The position numbers and the translations under genes were made by a program. Of a stretch of 64,000 nucleotides of DNA, positions 26,793 to 37,074 are shown in pieces (position 1 is the first letter of the stretch; the number at the start of each line of letters is the position of its first letter). The notes under the pieces were generated by a model. That model was not told the origin of the DNA. It did not search any database and saw only the letters and a list, made by a program, of their open reading frames with translations. Source of the DNA: Ruegeria atlantica (GTDB lineage: Bacteria; Pseudomonadota; Alphaproteobacteria; Rhodobacterales; Rhodobacteraceae); the NCBI RefSeq assembly GCF_001458195.1, contig NZ_CYPU01000074.1:62001-126000 (forward strand), given 5' to 3'.

Positions 26793-27434
26793 ATGATGCA
26801 TCCCGCTGACCTGCCGGAGACGGTATCCGTTTTCCCATTGCCCGGGGCGCTTTTGCTGCCCCGGTCTCGCTTGCCGCTACATATTTTTGAGCCGCGCTAC
26901 CTGCAAATGCTGGACGACGCGCTGAAAACACCTGAACGGCTGATCGGCATGATCCAGCCGAATCCGTGTCAGTCTAACGAAAGCAAACTGCATCAAATCG
27001 GCTGTGCCGGGCGTGTGACGCAGTTCTCTGAAACCGAAGACGGTCGGTACCTGATCACACTGTCCGGCGTCTCGCGTTTTCGGATCAAGTCCGAGTTGGA
27101 TGCGTTTACGCCTTATCGCCGTTGTGCTGTTTCATGGGACGGGTTCGACCGCGATCTTGGCAAGGCCGAAGCGGACAATGCGTTCGACCGCTCGCGGTTT
27201 TTGAATCTGCTTGAACGGTTTTTTTCGTCGCGCCAATTATCGACCGATTGGGAAACCTTAAAAGACGCCGATGATGAGTTGTTGGTGAATTCACTGTCGA
27301 TGCTGCTGGATTTCGATCCCGAAGAAAAACAGGCTCTGCTTGAAGCACCTTGCCTTCGTACGCGCCGCGAGACATTGGTGACGTTGATTGAATTCGCCAT
27401 GCGCGGCGGATCGAGCGAGGAAAAACTGCAATGA
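26793..27434 (+). CDS. LON N-terminal (substrate-binding) domain protein
   Basis: A 213-residue protein made of only the LON protease N-terminal domain: it starts [34 protein letters not shown], the family's hallmark. No ATPase or protease domain is present. Such stand-alone proteins are common in alphaproteobacteria and function is not known. The stop overlaps the start of the Trm112-like gene by 4 bases (ATGA). Confidence 0.92.
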   Translation: MMHPADLPETVSVFPLPGALLLPRSRLPLHIFEPRYLQMLDDALKTPERLIGMIQPNPCQSNESKLHQIGCAGRVTQFSETEDGRYLITLSGVSRFRIKSELDAFTPYRRCAVSWDGFDRDLGKAEADNAFDRSRFLNLLERFFSSRQLSTDWETLKDADDELLVNSLSMLLDFDPEEKQALLEAPCLRTRRETLVTLIEFAMRGGSSEEKLQ

Positions 27435-27616
27435 CCGAAGCCGAACACCCTTTTGATCGCCATATGCTTGAGGCTCTGATCTGCCCACAAACGCACACCA
27501 CGCTGCATTATGATGCCGAAAAGCAGGAACTGGTTTCAAAGGCTGCCAACCTGGCCTTTCCGATCCGCAACGGTATCCCGGTGATGCTGGTGGATGAAGC
27601 CCGGCAACTTGACTAA
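27431..27616 (+). CDS. Trm112-family small protein
   Basis: A 61-residue Trm112/YcaR-type protein. It has [16 protein letters not shown] in the N-terminal half and [17 protein letters not shown] at the end, the usual layout. Eukaryotic and archaeal Trm112 activates several methyltransferases; the bacterial role is less clear. Only one Cys of the zinc-binding set remains, so zinc is probably not bound. It overlaps the LON-domain gene upstream and the convergent UbiH-like gene by 4 bases. Confidence 0.9.
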   Translation: MTEAEHPFDRHMLEALICPQTHTTLHYDAEKQELVSKAANLAFPIRNGIPVMLVDEARQLD

Positions 27617-28875
27617 ATCGCGCGCCCTTGCAGAAGTTTCGGCAGATCTCCGGTCAGCCCGGCGGCCTCACGTACAAAGCCGCGACGTAGTCCGGGGATC
27701 GAGCCGACGATCTCCATCCCGATGTCGCGCCCGAAGCGCAGAATGGGGTTGTCGTTGGAAAACAGCTTGTTGAACACATCTGTCGCCATGGCAAGCGCTG
27801 CCGTGTCGAACCGACGCCATTCCTGGTAACGTTCCAAAACCAATACCGAACTGATATCCTCGCCGCGCCGTCCAGCCAGTGTCAGAACTTCCGCCAAAGC
27901 GCCTACGTCGCGAAGACCTGCATTCAAACCCTGACCTGCGATTGGGTGCATGCCGTGGGCGGCGTCGCCTACCAGCGCCATACGGTCACCAATAAAGGAA
28001 TTGGCGATGGTCAGGTTCAACGGATAGGTGAACCGGTCACCCTGAAGGCGGATGTCACCCAGAAAATCACCAAATCGCGGGCGCAATACCTGCAGGTAAT
28101 CCGCCTCGGGCATGGCGTTGATGCGTTTGGCCATTTCAGAGCGTTCGCTCCAGACGATCGAGCTGCGATTGCCGGTCAGCGGCAGAATCGCCAAGGGGCC
28201 GGGGGGCATGAAGAACTGATGCGCCACGCCGTTATGGGGCAGCTCATGCTCGATAGCACAGACCAGCGCGGTCTGGCCGTAGTCCCAACCGGTGCGCTTG
28301 ATCCCAGCACGCGCGGCGGTGCCACTACGGCGCCCGTCACAGCCAACCAACAATCCGCCGGTCAGGGTTGTGCCATCATCCAGCGTCAGCGTTACGCCGG
28401 TATCATCAGAGGCCTGCGCGACAACGGTTTTGCCGCTGATCTGCGTGATGCTGTCCTGTTCGGCCATGGCATCCAGAAACGCGCGGCGCAGGTGGCGGTC
28501 TTCGACCATGTAACCCATCGGGCCTTCTTCAATCTCGGCATGGTCAAAATGCAGGAAAAAAGGGGATGGACCAGCGCCGGAATGGCCATCAGTGACCTTG
28601 ATCTCAAGCATGGGCTGGGCACGGTCTGCCACCTTGTCCCAGATGCCAACCGCATCCAGCAGCCGCTGCGAGGCCAGCGCCAGCGCATAGGCGCGCCCGT
28701 CAAAAGCCGCGTTTTTCCGGGCTTTTTTGGCCAATGCGTCGATGACGGTGACAGAATGCCCTGTCTGGGCCAGCGCCAAGGCAAGGGCCGGGCCGTTCAG
28801 GCCGCCGCCTACGATCAGGATATCCGAGTTGTGTTCCATGGCCTGCAATATGCGCGCCCTTTCGGGATTGTCCAT
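27613..28875 (-). CDS. UbiH/UbiF-family FAD monooxygenase
   Basis: A 420-residue flavoprotein hydroxylase of ubiquinone synthesis. The FAD motif [24 protein letters not shown] lies near the N-terminus, DGRAYALAL is the family-specific stretch, VGCDGRRS the DG motif, and [21 protein letters not shown] the second FAD motif. Members hydroxylate C1, C5 or C6 of the ring; which position cannot be settled from sequence. The ATG at 28875 has AGGA six bases upstream; the ATG at 28839 would put the FAD motif closer to the N-terminus. It is divergent from the amidase gene. Confidence 0.9.
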   Translation of the reverse strand: MDNPERARILQAMEHNSDILIVGGGLNGPALALALAQTGHSVTVIDALAKKARKNAAFDGRAYALALASQRLLDAVGIWDKVADRAQPMLEIKVTDGHSGAGPSPFFLHFDHAEIEEGPMGYMVEDRHLRRAFLDAMAEQDSITQISGKTVVAQASDDTGVTLTLDDGTTLTGGLLVGCDGRRSGTAARAGIKRTGWDYGQTALVCAIEHELPHNGVAHQFFMPPGPLAILPLTGNRSSIVWSERSEMAKRINAMPEADYLQVLRPRFGDFLGDIRLQGDRFTYPLNLTIANSFIGDRMALVGDAAHGMHPIAGQGLNAGLRDVGALAEVLTLAGRRGEDISSVLVLERYQEWRRFDTAALAMATDVFNKLFSNDNPILRFGRDIGMEIVGSIPGLRRGFVREAAGLTGDLPKLLQGRAI

Positions 28876-28929
28876 GTGCGGTCCTGTCGCTACCGTCCCT
28901 CAAAGTGCTTTTTTTGCAAGGGGGCAGGG

Positions 28930-30258
28930 ATGCAGGACTGGCTGACCATGACGGCGTGTGATCTGGGTCGGGGTATCGGCATGGGACAGATTGATCCGGT
29001 TGAACTGACCGAGACCTATCTGGCCGCTATCGACGCGCATCCGCACCGTGACAGGATGTATGCCCGCGTTACGCATGATCGTGCTAGGGCCGAGGCACAG
29101 GCTGCGCAGGAGCGCGCCAATCTGGGCCTGCGGCGGTCCCTGCTGGATGGTGTGCCGATCAGCTGGAAAGATCTGTTCGACACCGCCGGCACCGCGACTG
29201 AGGCAGGCTCGGCCTTGCTGAAAGGTCGGGTGCCCGAAATGGACGCGGTCGTTGTGCGTAACGCCACCGCCATGGGCACGGTCTGTCTGGGCAAGACGCA
29301 TATGAGCGAGCTGGCTTTCTCAGGCCTTGGCCTGAACCCGATCACTGGCACGCCCCCATGCATTGACGATGAAGACGCTGTATCCGGAGGCTCTTCTTCC
29401 GGCGCGGCGGCATCGGTGGCCTGGGGGCTTGCCGCCTGTGGGATCGGTTCGGATACGGGCGGGTCAGTGCGCATTCCAGCGGCCTGGAACAATCTGGTCG
29501 GGCTGAAAACCACCGCCGGGCGCGTCAGCCTTGAAGGTACAGTGCCCTTGTGTCTGCGGTTCGACACTGTTGGTCCACTGACCCGCTCAGTCGAGGACGC
29601 GGCTCAGATGCTGGCCTTGCTCGAGGGGCGCTCTCCACCGGATCTTCGCGGTGCCAGCCTGAAAGGCCGCCGCTTTGCCAATCTTCAGACTGTGGCGCAG
29701 GACGACCTGAGGGATGAACCGCGTAAGGCCTTTGAGGATGGGTTGCAAAAACTCACCGAGGCAGGCGCCGAGATCGTTCCGCTGGACGTCCCCGAGCTGC
29801 ACGACGCCATGGCGCTGTCCGGCATTCTGTACACGACCGAAGCTTATGGGTTGTGGCGCGATGTGATCGAAGCCAACCCTGACGCCATGTATCCCGAGAT
29901 ACTGGAGCGGTTTCGGTCGGGTCAAAACGCGACCGGTGCCGATTACATCGCGGCCTGGTCCAGGCTGAAAGCCTGTCGGGCTGCATGGGATGCCGCCACA
30001 TCCGGGTTTGATGCGGTGCTTGCGCCGACAGCGCCCATTTTGCCGCCGAATCTGGATCGGTTGATGAATGACCATGACTACTATGTCACGGAAAATCTGT
30101 TGGCGCTGCGCAACACCCGTATTGGCAATCTGATGGGACTTGCTGCACTGACACTGCCGACCGGAATACCCGGGTGTGGCGTGATGATGATGGGATATCC
30201 GGGGTCAGAAGAGGCCCTGCTAAGGCTGGGATCAGCGGCCGAGACGGCGTTGGCCTGA
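28930..30258 (+). CDS. Amidase (amidase-signature family)
   Basis: A 442-residue amidase-signature enzyme. The Ser-cisSer-Lys triad is K80 (SWKDLF), S155 (SGGSSSG) and S179 (GSDTGGSVRIPA); the spacing of 24 between the two serines is that of well-studied members. Family members hydrolyse aliphatic or aromatic amides, or act as GatA; no GatB or GatC is near, so it is a stand-alone amidase of unknown substrate. The start at 28930 has AGGGGG just upstream. An open frame continues far upstream but overlaps the UbiH-like gene antisense and is not coding. Confidence 0.9.
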   Translation: MQDWLTMTACDLGRGIGMGQIDPVELTETYLAAIDAHPHRDRMYARVTHDRARAEAQAAQERANLGLRRSLLDGVPISWKDLFDTAGTATEAGSALLKGRVPEMDAVVVRNATAMGTVCLGKTHMSELAFSGLGLNPITGTPPCIDDEDAVSGGSSSGAAASVAWGLAACGIGSDTGGSVRIPAAWNNLVGLKTTAGRVSLEGTVPLCLRFDTVGPLTRSVEDAAQMLALLEGRSPPDLRGASLKGRRFANLQTVAQDDLRDEPRKAFEDGLQKLTEAGAEIVPLDVPELHDAMALSGILYTTEAYGLWRDVIEANPDAMYPEILERFRSGQNATGADYIAAWSRLKACRAAWDAATSGFDAVLAPTAPILPPNLDRLMNDHDYYVTENLLALRNTRIGNLMGLAALTLPTGIPGCGVMMMGYPGSEEALLRLGSAAETALA

Positions 30259-30366
30259 ATGCCACAATCCCCTGATTCGCCACCTCTTTGTCTGGACGAA
30301 ACCGGGTGCGATCTGTAGTCTGCCTGTAAAACGGGGCGGAATGATCCCGGTATTGAGGCAGTAGTT

Positions 30367-31548
30367 ATGAATTTTCCCGAACGGTTTTCGGACCTACCGG
30401 AATATGCATTCCCGCGTTTGCGCACCCTGTTGGATCACCACCAGTCGGGTGGTGAAGTGATTCACATGACCATTGGCGCGCCGATGCATGATTTTCCGGC
30501 GTGGGTCACCGATGTGATCACAGAAAACGCCGCCGGGTTTAAAGGATACCCGCCCAACGAAGGGTCGCCCGAGTTGCGGTCGGCGATTACTGACTGGATT
30601 GATCGCCGCTATGGCGTTTCGATGGACCCTGACACCAACGTGATGGCGTTGAATGGCACGCGCGAAGGATTGTACAACGCCGCGATGGCGCTGTGCCCCG
30701 AGCAGAAAAACGGTGAAAAGCCCGTCATTCTGTGCCCGAATCCATTCTACCAGGTCTATATGGTGGCCTCACTGTCGGTTCGTGCCGAGCCTGTATTCGT
30801 ATCTGCAACTGCCGCCACAGGTCACTTGCCGAACTATTCGGGGCTACCGAAGGACGTTCTGAACCGCACCGTGGCGGCCTATATCTGTTCTCCCGCCAAT
30901 CCGCAGGGCGCAGTCGCCTCGCGCGACTATTGGGTCGAACTGATCCAACTGGCCGAAACCTATGATTTCCGCATCTTCGCGGATGAATGTTATTCCGAGA
31001 TTTACCGCGACACGGCACCAACCGGTGTGCTGACCGTCGCGCAGGAACTTGGGGCCGATCCGGAGCGGATCACCTTGTTCAATTCACTGTCGAAGCGGTC
31101 CAATCTGGCTGGTCTGCGCTCGGGCCTGATCGCCGGTGGTCCCGAGACCATCAAGAGGGTCAAGCAGTTACGCAACTACGCCGGTGCGCCTTTACCGCTA
31201 CCTTTGCAGGCTGCCGCCGCAAAAGTTTGGGCAGATGAGGCACATGTTGTAGAGAACCGCGCGCTGTATCAGGAAAAATACACGATCGCGGATGAGGTTT
31301 TCGCGGGCGTGCAGGGCTATATGCCACCCGAAGCCGGTTTTTTCCTGTGGCTGCCGGTCGAAAATGGCGAGGAAACCGCACTAAGGCTGTGGCAGGAAAC
31401 CGGTGTTCGGGTTCTGCCTGGTGCATATCTTTCTCAAGGTGATCCGGGGCAAAACCCGGGCGAACAATTTATCCGGGTCGCAATGGTGGCCCCAAAAACA
31501 GAGTTGCGGCAGGGGCTGATTACGCTCCGCGACTGCATCTATTCGTGA
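30367..31548 (+). CDS. Class I/II aminotransferase (DapC-like)
   Basis: A 393-residue PLP aminotransferase. The Schiff-base lysine is K243 ([15 protein letters not shown]), with SPANPQG (175-181) and D206/Y209 completing the pocket. It is close in style to succinyldiaminopimelate aminotransferase (DapC) of the lysine/peptidoglycan branch, but substrate is inference. It is followed 14 bases later by ftsK, and preceded by about 108 bases with nothing evident. Confidence 0.88.
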   Translation: MNFPERFSDLPEYAFPRLRTLLDHHQSGGEVIHMTIGAPMHDFPAWVTDVITENAAGFKGYPPNEGSPELRSAITDWIDRRYGVSMDPDTNVMALNGTREGLYNAAMALCPEQKNGEKPVILCPNPFYQVYMVASLSVRAEPVFVSATAATGHLPNYSGLPKDVLNRTVAAYICSPANPQGAVASRDYWVELIQLAETYDFRIFADECYSEIYRDTAPTGVLTVAQELGADPERITLFNSLSKRSNLAGLRSGLIAGGPETIKRVKQLRNYAGAPLPLPLQAAAAKVWADEAHVVENRALYQEKYTIADEVFAGVQGYMPPEAGFFLWLPVENGEETALRLWQETGVRVLPGAYLSQGDPGQNPGEQFIRVAMVAPKTELRQGLITLRDCIYS

Positions 31549-31562
31549 GGTACGAGGGCAAA

Positions 31563-34460
31563 ATGGCATCATATAACGCGCGCAACCGCGATCCATTGCT
31601 GGACAGTACGACTCAGGCCGCCATCGAACGGCGCAGCAAGGAACTGATCGGGATCGCTCTGATCCTGCTAGGGCTGGCATCAGCCGCGATGATCTGGTCC
31701 TACACGCCGGATGATCCGAACTGGATGGTGTCGACAGACGCGCCGGTGCAGAACTGGATGGGGCGGATCGGGGCGTCGATCGCTGCGCCGCTGTTCATGA
31801 TCGTCGGATGGGGCAGTTGGAGCATCGCGTTGGTGGTGATTGGCTGGGGCATACGCTTTGCCGGGCACTTCGGCGAGGAACGCGCAGTGGCCCGCCTTAT
31901 CTTTGCTCCGATCTGGATTGCCATCGTTTCCGTTTATGCCGCGACTTTGGTGCCGGGTGAGGCATGGCGCACGACCCACAGCTTTGGTCTGGGGGGCTTG
32001 TTTGGCGATACCGTCATGGGTGCGTTGCTGACACTGCTGCCTATATCGTCACATTTCATGGTCAAACTTATGTCGCTGGCGATGGCAGCTGGCATGCTGG
32101 TGCTGGGTACATTTGTCCTTGGGTTCACAAAAGCCGACGTGCGCAAAGGCACGTGTGCCTTCTTGTTGGGCCTTGTGATGTCCTATGACATGTTGATGAA
32201 CCTCTTGGGTCGCAGTGCGTCGGTGACCGCACAGGCGGCACGAGATCGCCGGGCACAGTGGGAAGAGCGCAAGGCCATCCGCGCAGAGGCCAACGACGCG
32301 GTGTTTGACGATGATATGGCGTATGCCGATCCGATGTTCGAAGAGCCGGATTTCGAAGAGCCCGAACCAGCAAAACCCGGTCTGCTGGCGCGGATGCCAA
32401 GCCTGATCCGCCGCGCCGATCCCATGCCGGAACCTGAACTGGTCGCTCGCGAACCGGTTGCCGGATTCGATGAAATGCCGGGTGAAGATCGTATTAAGTC
32501 CAAGATTTCCGCAGCCGTACGCAATCGCAAAGTGGCCGCGGGTGAAGTGGCGCCAGAGGTCGATCCAACCCTGCCATTGACCAAAGGGCGTGGCCGGGGG
32601 CCGGACCCGTTGATTTTGAACGCCAGAGGCGGAGAGGAGCTTCCCCCCGAGCCGCCGATGACATTGGACGATCTGCCGCCTGAGCCGATGCTGACAGCAG
32701 AGCCAGAACCCGAGTGGCAGCAGGAACCCCTGCATCATGATTTTGCGCCTGAGCCCGTCTATGAGGATGAGGCGGTATTTGAAGACGCAACCGAACCCGA
32801 ACCGGCCCCGCGCCCTGCGATGAAAATTCCAGTGGCCGAACCGCGCAAGCCCGTGGTGGCACAGCCCGTGCGCCGCACCCCTGCGCCGTCGCGTCGTGCC
32901 CAGGCCGAAGCACAGCCTGGGCTGTCCTTTGAAGACCGGCATTCGGACTTTGAGCTGCCGCCTTTGAGCTTGCTGTCCAACCCTTCCAGCATTCAGCGCC
33001 ATCACCTCAGCGATGAGGCATTGGAAGAAAACGCGCGGATGCTGGAAAACGTGCTGGACGACTATGGCGTCAAGGGTGAGATCACCAGCGTCCGCCCCGG
33101 TCCGGTTGTCACCATGTACGAACTAGAGCCTGCTCCGGGCCTGAAAGCCAGCCGGGTTATCGGTCTGGCCGATGATATCGCGCGCTCGATGTCGGCACTG
33201 TCGGCACGTGTTTCGACCCTGCCGGGTCGCTCGGTGATCGGGATCGAACTGCCGAATGAAAACCGCGAGATGGTGGTGCTGCGCGAAATCCTTGCCAGCC
33301 GTGATTTTGGTGATGGCAACCACGCGCTGCCACTGGCGCTGGGCAAGGATATCGGCGGCGAATCCATGGTCGCAAACCTGGCTAAGATGCCCCACTTGTT
33401 GATTGCGGGGACAACCGGCTCCGGTAAGTCGGTTGCGATCAACACCATGATCCTATCGCTGCTATATAAGCTGACACCGGACGAATGTCGCCTGATCATG
33501 ATCGACCCCAAGATGCTGGAACTGTCCGTCTATGATGGCATTCCGCATCTGCTGTCGCCCGTTGTGACCGACCCGAAAAAGGCGGTTGTCGCCCTGAAAT
33601 GGGTCGTGGGCGAGATGGAAGACCGCTATCGCAAGATGTCCAAGATGGGCGTGCGCAACATCGCGGGTTACAATGGTCGCGTGAAGGACGCGTTGGCCAA
33701 GGGCGAGATGTTCAGCCGCACCGTGCAGACCGGGTTCGACGATGAAACCGGCGAGCCAACGTTCGAGACAGAAGAGTTCGCGCCCGAAGCGATGCCATAC
33801 ATCGTCGTGATTGTTGATGAGATGGCCGACCTGATGATGGTCGCGGGCAAAGAGATCGAGGCCTGTATCCAGCGACTGGCGCAGATGGCAAGGGCCTCGG
33901 GTATTCACCTGATCATGGCCACGCAGCGCCCCTCGGTCGATGTGATTACCGGTACGATCAAGGCGAACTTCCCAACCCGGATTTCGTTCCAGGTGACCTC
34001 GAAAGTCGACAGCCGCACTATTCTGGGCGAAATGGGGGCCGAGCAACTGCTGGGGCAGGGCGACATGCTGTATATGGCAGGTGGCGCCAAGATCACCCGT
34101 TGCCACGGCCCGTTTGTTTCGGACGAGGAAGTCGAGGAAATCGTCAACCACCTGAAACAGTTCGGCCCACCGGACTATGTAAACACCGTACTGGACGGCC
34201 CATCTGAGGATAAAGCCGACAACATCGATGCCGTATTGGGCCTCAACACCGGTGGCAACACCAACGGGGAAGACGCGCTATACGATCAGGCGGTGGCGAT
34301 TGTGATCAAGGATCGCAAATGCTCGACCTCGTACATTCAGCGGAAACTTGCCATTGGCTACAACAAAGCTGCGCGACTTGTTGAGCAAATGGAAGATGAA
34401 GGCGTTGTTTCGTCGGCAAATCATGTCGGGAAACGCGAAATCCTCGTACCCGAACAATAG
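31563..34460 (+). CDS. ftsK: DNA translocase FtsK
   Basis: A 965-residue septal DNA pump that clears the chromosome during division. The N-terminal quarter has four membrane segments (about residues 25-190). Then comes a long Pro/Glu-rich linker, and the motor: Walker A GTTGSGKS (616-623), the Walker B region [12 protein letters not shown] and the FtsK core to about 900. The C-terminal gamma winged helix ([18 protein letters not shown]) reads KOPS-type sequences. Start at 31563 has GAGGG upstream; a GTG at 31545 is a weaker option. It lies between the aminotransferase gene and lolA. Confidence 0.97.
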   Translation: MASYNARNRDPLLDSTTQAAIERRSKELIGIALILLGLASAAMIWSYTPDDPNWMVSTDAPVQNWMGRIGASIAAPLFMIVGWGSWSIALVVIGWGIRFAGHFGEERAVARLIFAPIWIAIVSVYAATLVPGEAWRTTHSFGLGGLFGDTVMGALLTLLPISSHFMVKLMSLAMAAGMLVLGTFVLGFTKADVRKGTCAFLLGLVMSYDMLMNLLGRSASVTAQAARDRRAQWEERKAIRAEANDAVFDDDMAYADPMFEEPDFEEPEPAKPGLLARMPSLIRRADPMPEPELVAREPVAGFDEMPGEDRIKSKISAAVRNRKVAAGEVAPEVDPTLPLTKGRGRGPDPLILNARGGEELPPEPPMTLDDLPPEPMLTAEPEPEWQQEPLHHDFAPEPVYEDEAVFEDATEPEPAPRPAMKIPVAEPRKPVVAQPVRRTPAPSRRAQAEAQPGLSFEDRHSDFELPPLSLLSNPSSIQRHHLSDEALEENARMLENVLDDYGVKGEITSVRPGPVVTMYELEPAPGLKASRVIGLADDIARSMSALSARVSTLPGRSVIGIELPNENREMVVLREILASRDFGDGNHALPLALGKDIGGESMVANLAKMPHLLIAGTTGSGKSVAINTMILSLLYKLTPDECRLIMIDPKMLELSVYDGIPHLLSPVVTDPKKAVVALKWVVGEMEDRYRKMSKMGVRNIAGYNGRVKDALAKGEMFSRTVQTGFDDETGEPTFETEEFAPEAMPYIVVIVDEMADLMMVAGKEIEACIQRLAQMARASGIHLIMATQRPSVDVITGTIKANFPTRISFQVTSKVDSRTILGEMGAEQLLGQGDMLYMAGGAKITRCHGPFVSDEEVEEIVNHLKQFGPPDYVNTVLDGPSEDKADNIDAVLGLNTGGNTNGEDALYDQAVAIVIKDRKCSTSYIQRKLAIGYNKAARLVEQMEDEGVVSSANHVGKREILVPEQ

Positions 34461-34500
34461 GATATTTAATAACAAGGGCAGAGCGCTTATCTGGGAACTT

Positions 34501-35097
34501 ATGAAACAGATTGCCTTTGCCCTTGCTTTGACACTCGCCGCGCCTGCGGCCTGGGCGGCTGATAAGCTGCCGTTGTCCCAAATCTCAAACTACCTCAATG
34601 GCCTCAAAACCGTTGAGACCACGTTTACACAAGTCAACGATGACGGCTCGCTGAGCACCGGAAAGCTGTGGATAGAACGCCCCGGTAAGATGCGGTTCGA
34701 ATATGACCCGCCCAACAGCGCTGTGGTTCTGGCGCGCGCAGGTACGGTGCAGATCTTTGATCCGAAATCGAACCAGCCGCCGGAACAGTATCCGCTAAAA
34801 CGTACGCCGTTGTCGCTTGTGCTGGCGCGCAACGTCAATCTGGGACAGGCGAATATGGTGGTGGCCCATGATTTTGACGGGACGGCCACGGTTGTTACCG
34901 CTCGGGACCCAAAAAATCCCGAATCCGGCCGGATTGAACTGATGTTTACGGGGGACCCGATCGAGCTGCGCAAATGGGTCATTCACGACAATGCCGGCAG
35001 TCAGACTACCGTTCTGCTGGGGCAGCTGAGTGCCGGCGGAAATCTCAGCAACGATCTGTTTTCCAGATCAAAAAGAAGCGGGTCAGGCAATCGCTGA
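34501..35097 (+). CDS. lolA: Outer-membrane lipoprotein carrier LolA
   Basis: A 198-residue periplasmic chaperone that carries lipoproteins from LolCDE to the outer membrane. The signal peptide ends APAAWAA (about residue 20). The mature part has the family segments LNGLKTVETTFTQVNDDG, GKLWIERPGKMRFEYDPP and PNSAVVL. It follows ftsK by 40 bases and is probably cotranscribed. The stop codon lies inside a stem-loop. Confidence 0.93.
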   Translation: MKQIAFALALTLAAPAAWAADKLPLSQISNYLNGLKTVETTFTQVNDDGSLSTGKLWIERPGKMRFEYDPPNSAVVLARAGTVQIFDPKSNQPPEQYPLKRTPLSLVLARNVNLGQANMVVAHDFDGTATVVTARDPKNPESGRIELMFTGDPIELRKWVIHDNAGSQTTVLLGQLSAGGNLSNDLFSRSKRSGSGNR

Positions 35098-35101
35098 CCC
35101 G
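35070..35101 (-). terminator. Terminator at the lolA/transglycosylase junction
   Basis: Perfect 8-bp stem CGGGTCAG/CTGACCCG (35079-35086 and 35094-35101) around a 7-base loop. On the minus strand it is followed by CTTCTTTTT, so it ends the transglycosylase-gene transcript. Because it overlaps the lolA stop, it may also slow read-through from the plus strand. Confidence 0.8.
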
Positions 35102-35109
35102 AACTCCTG

Positions 35110-35691
35110 TCAGTAGCGGCAATTGGCCAGCTGCGCCTGATAGAGCTTGGCGCGTGCATCCACGTCATTGGCGACGTTCAACAGCCAGGATTTGCTGTTA
35201 TGGCTGCCACGGGCAAAGCCGGTGTGCCCCTCGTGATACGCCAGATACTGGTTGCGCGTATCTGTGGGATGAATACCGTTCCGCTGTTGGCTTTTGTTCA
35301 TGTACCAGCCGATGAAATCTGACGCATCGCGGATGCGGTCCCGCTTGGCGCGGCGTTTGCCGGTTTCCTTGCGATATTCATCCCAGGTGCCGTCCAGCGC
35401 CTGGCTGAAACCGTAGGCGCTGCTTTGACGGCCCATCGGGATCACACCCAGAACGTATTGGTGCGGCGTACGTGCGTCGTGTTTGTAGCGGCTTTCCTGA
35501 TAGATCGTCGCCATCTGAACGTGAATTGGGACGCCCCATTTCCGTTCGGTGCTTTTGAACGCCTTGATAAAATCAGGCCGTTCGCGCGCAATGCTGCACG
35601 CGTCATTCAATCTGCTCGGTGGCTGTTTGGACCCGCCACCGCAGGATGCCAAAAGCAGCACCCCGAAGAGTACGAAAAGAATTCTGCTCAT
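35110..35691 (-). CDS. Lipoprotein with lytic-transglycosylase (SLT) domain
   Basis: A 193-residue lipoprotein. The lipobox is LLASC (C17). The SLT-type catalytic Glu is E66 in IYQESRYK, with the GFSQALDGTWDEYR, ASDFIGWYMN and YLAYHEGHTGF segments following. It cleaves peptidoglycan glycan strands in the periplasm by family role. It is shorter than typical MltC/Slt enzymes, consisting of a single domain. It is convergent with lolA; the start at 35691 places a normal signal peptide at the N-terminus. Confidence 0.9.
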   Translation of the reverse strand: MSRILFVLFGVLLLASCGGGSKQPPSRLNDACSIARERPDFIKAFKSTERKWGVPIHVQMATIYQESRYKHDARTPHQYVLGVIPMGRQSSAYGFSQALDGTWDEYRKETGKRRAKRDRIRDASDFIGWYMNKSQQRNGIHPTDTRNQYLAYHEGHTGFARGSHNSKSWLLNVANDVDARAKLYQAQLANCRY

Positions 35692-35751
35692 GTGCCTCGT
35701 ACCTTTTTTCTTTATTCTAGCGCAAATTGAGCCTTTAGGAAATCACAATCG

Positions 35752-36633
35752 TCATAGAACAATGGCTATAATTATAGGCAAAGCGCCTACGCTTAGCACA
35801 GTTGACACCATGACCATCCCTGCAACCGCGTCCGAATCCGCGTCGAACCGCTCGGCCAGCAGGTACGATGTAACCGCGACTGGAGTGCACATCTGCAGAA
35901 CCAATACTCCAAAGGCGGTTGAGTCCAGATCAAAGAATCGGGCTATTGCCCAGCCGAGCGCGAAGCAGACCAGCAGCTTCAGGACGGACAGCCAGATCGC
36001 CTGACCCAATTTGCGCGTCGTCAGCCTGGCAATTGCCACGCCGACTGTAATCAACATCATGGGGATGGCCATTTGGCCTAGCAGCTCTAGCATATTGGTC
36101 AGGAACAGTGGCGTTTCCCAGTCTTGCCATAGGAATAAGGCCCCAAGCAGGGTTGCCCAAACCATCGGTTCGCGCGCAACTTTGCCGAATCCACCCTTTC
36201 CAGCGACGAGGTAAATTCCATAGGTGAACGAAAACAGGGCGGTAATTGCCAGGAAAATGACTGCAAAACCCAGACCTGCCTGACCAAACGCAAAAATGCA
36301 CAGCGGCAGGCCCAGATTTCCGGTATTGCCAAAAATCAGTGGCGACAGGTATGTCCGACGGTCCAGGTTTGAAAGTCGAACGAAAACGCCAAAGGCCACG
36401 GCAAGGCCAATATGACCCGCGATTGCGGCCAGTGTGAAGCGGGTCAACTCTCCTGCCGGGATCTCGGTTTGCATCAGCGCAACAAAGATCAGGCTGGGCA
36501 CGGCAAGTGTCACGGCAAGGCGCGTCACAAACTCCAAACGGTACTCAAAACCAAGTTTGACCCAAGTGAATCCAATGCCCGCCAGCAGAAAAACCGGCGC
36601 CACAATTTCGAACACTGTCAGTAAGATGTTCAC
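35752..36633 (-). CDS. AEC-family (auxin efflux carrier-type) transporter
   Basis: A 293-residue inner-membrane protein with about ten hydrophobic segments; N-terminus VFEIVAPVFLLAGIGFTWVKLG and the motif PSLIFVALMQTEIP are typical of the AEC family. Substrates in bacteria are mostly organic acids such as malate or malonate; not assignable here. It shares an 80-base divergent region with hspQ. Confidence 0.88.
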   Translation of the reverse strand: MNILLTVFEIVAPVFLLAGIGFTWVKLGFEYRLEFVTRLAVTLAVPSLIFVALMQTEIPAGELTRFTLAAIAGHIGLAVAFGVFVRLSNLDRRTYLSPLIFGNTGNLGLPLCIFAFGQAGLGFAVIFLAITALFSFTYGIYLVAGKGGFGKVAREPMVWATLLGALFLWQDWETPLFLTNMLELLGQMAIPMMLITVGVAIARLTTRKLGQAIWLSVLKLLVCFALGWAIARFFDLDSTAFGVLVLQMCTPVAVTSYLLAERFDADSDAVAGMVMVSTVLSVGALPIIIAIVL

Positions 36634-36713
36634 AGACTGTTTCCTTTAATTTCCGATCAATGATTGGCATTCCGGCCCGGAAAGAGGTAGTAAGATCTCT
36701 GGGGGCTAAGATA

Positions 36714-37040
36714 ATGCTGAAGACAAATGCCAAGTACCGCCTGGGACAGGTGGTCCGCCATAAAAAGCATCCCTTCCGAGGGGTGGTTTTTGACGTGGAC
36801 CCGGAATTTTCCAACACAGAAGAGTGGTATCAGGCCATTCCCGAGGATAGCCGCCCCATCAAGGATCAGCCGTTTTATCATCTGCTCGCAGAAAACGACC
36901 AATCCTTCTATGTGGCTTATGTTTCAGAACAAAATCTGATTGCGGACCAATCCGGGGAACCGGTTGAGCATCCTGATATTCCTGACATGTTCGGTCCTTT
37001 CGAGAATGGCGCGTACCCGCTGCACTTTAATTTGAACTAA
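36714..37040 (+). CDS. hspQ: Heat-shock protein HspQ
   Basis: A 108-residue protein of the HspQ (YccV) family: YRLGQVVRHKKHPFRGVVFDVDPEF at the N-terminus, then EEWYQAI, and QPFYHLLAEN, with the C-terminus YVSEQNLIADQSGEPVEHP. In E. coli HspQ enhances Lon proteolysis and binds hemimethylated DNA regions. No sigma-32 promoter was recognised; an imperfect palindrome at 36653-36667 lies in the upstream gap. Confidence 0.93.
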   Translation: MLKTNAKYRLGQVVRHKKHPFRGVVFDVDPEFSNTEEWYQAIPEDSRPIKDQPFYHLLAENDQSFYVAYVSEQNLIADQSGEPVEHPDIPDMFGPFENGAYPLHFNLN

Positions 37041-37074
37041 GTGATTTGGTGCGCCAGATTGCGCGCCCGGGTGG

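Noticed and set aside
27946-28929. Long open frame continuous with the amidase on the plus strand, giving a 770-residue reading
   Set aside because: The first 328 codons run antisense through the UbiH-like gene and show no family similarity. The amidase domain begins at 28930 with a good ribosome site.
31545-31562. GTG start of ftsK six codons upstream
   Set aside because: It overlaps the aminotransferase stop and lacks a ribosome site; the ATG at 31563 has one.
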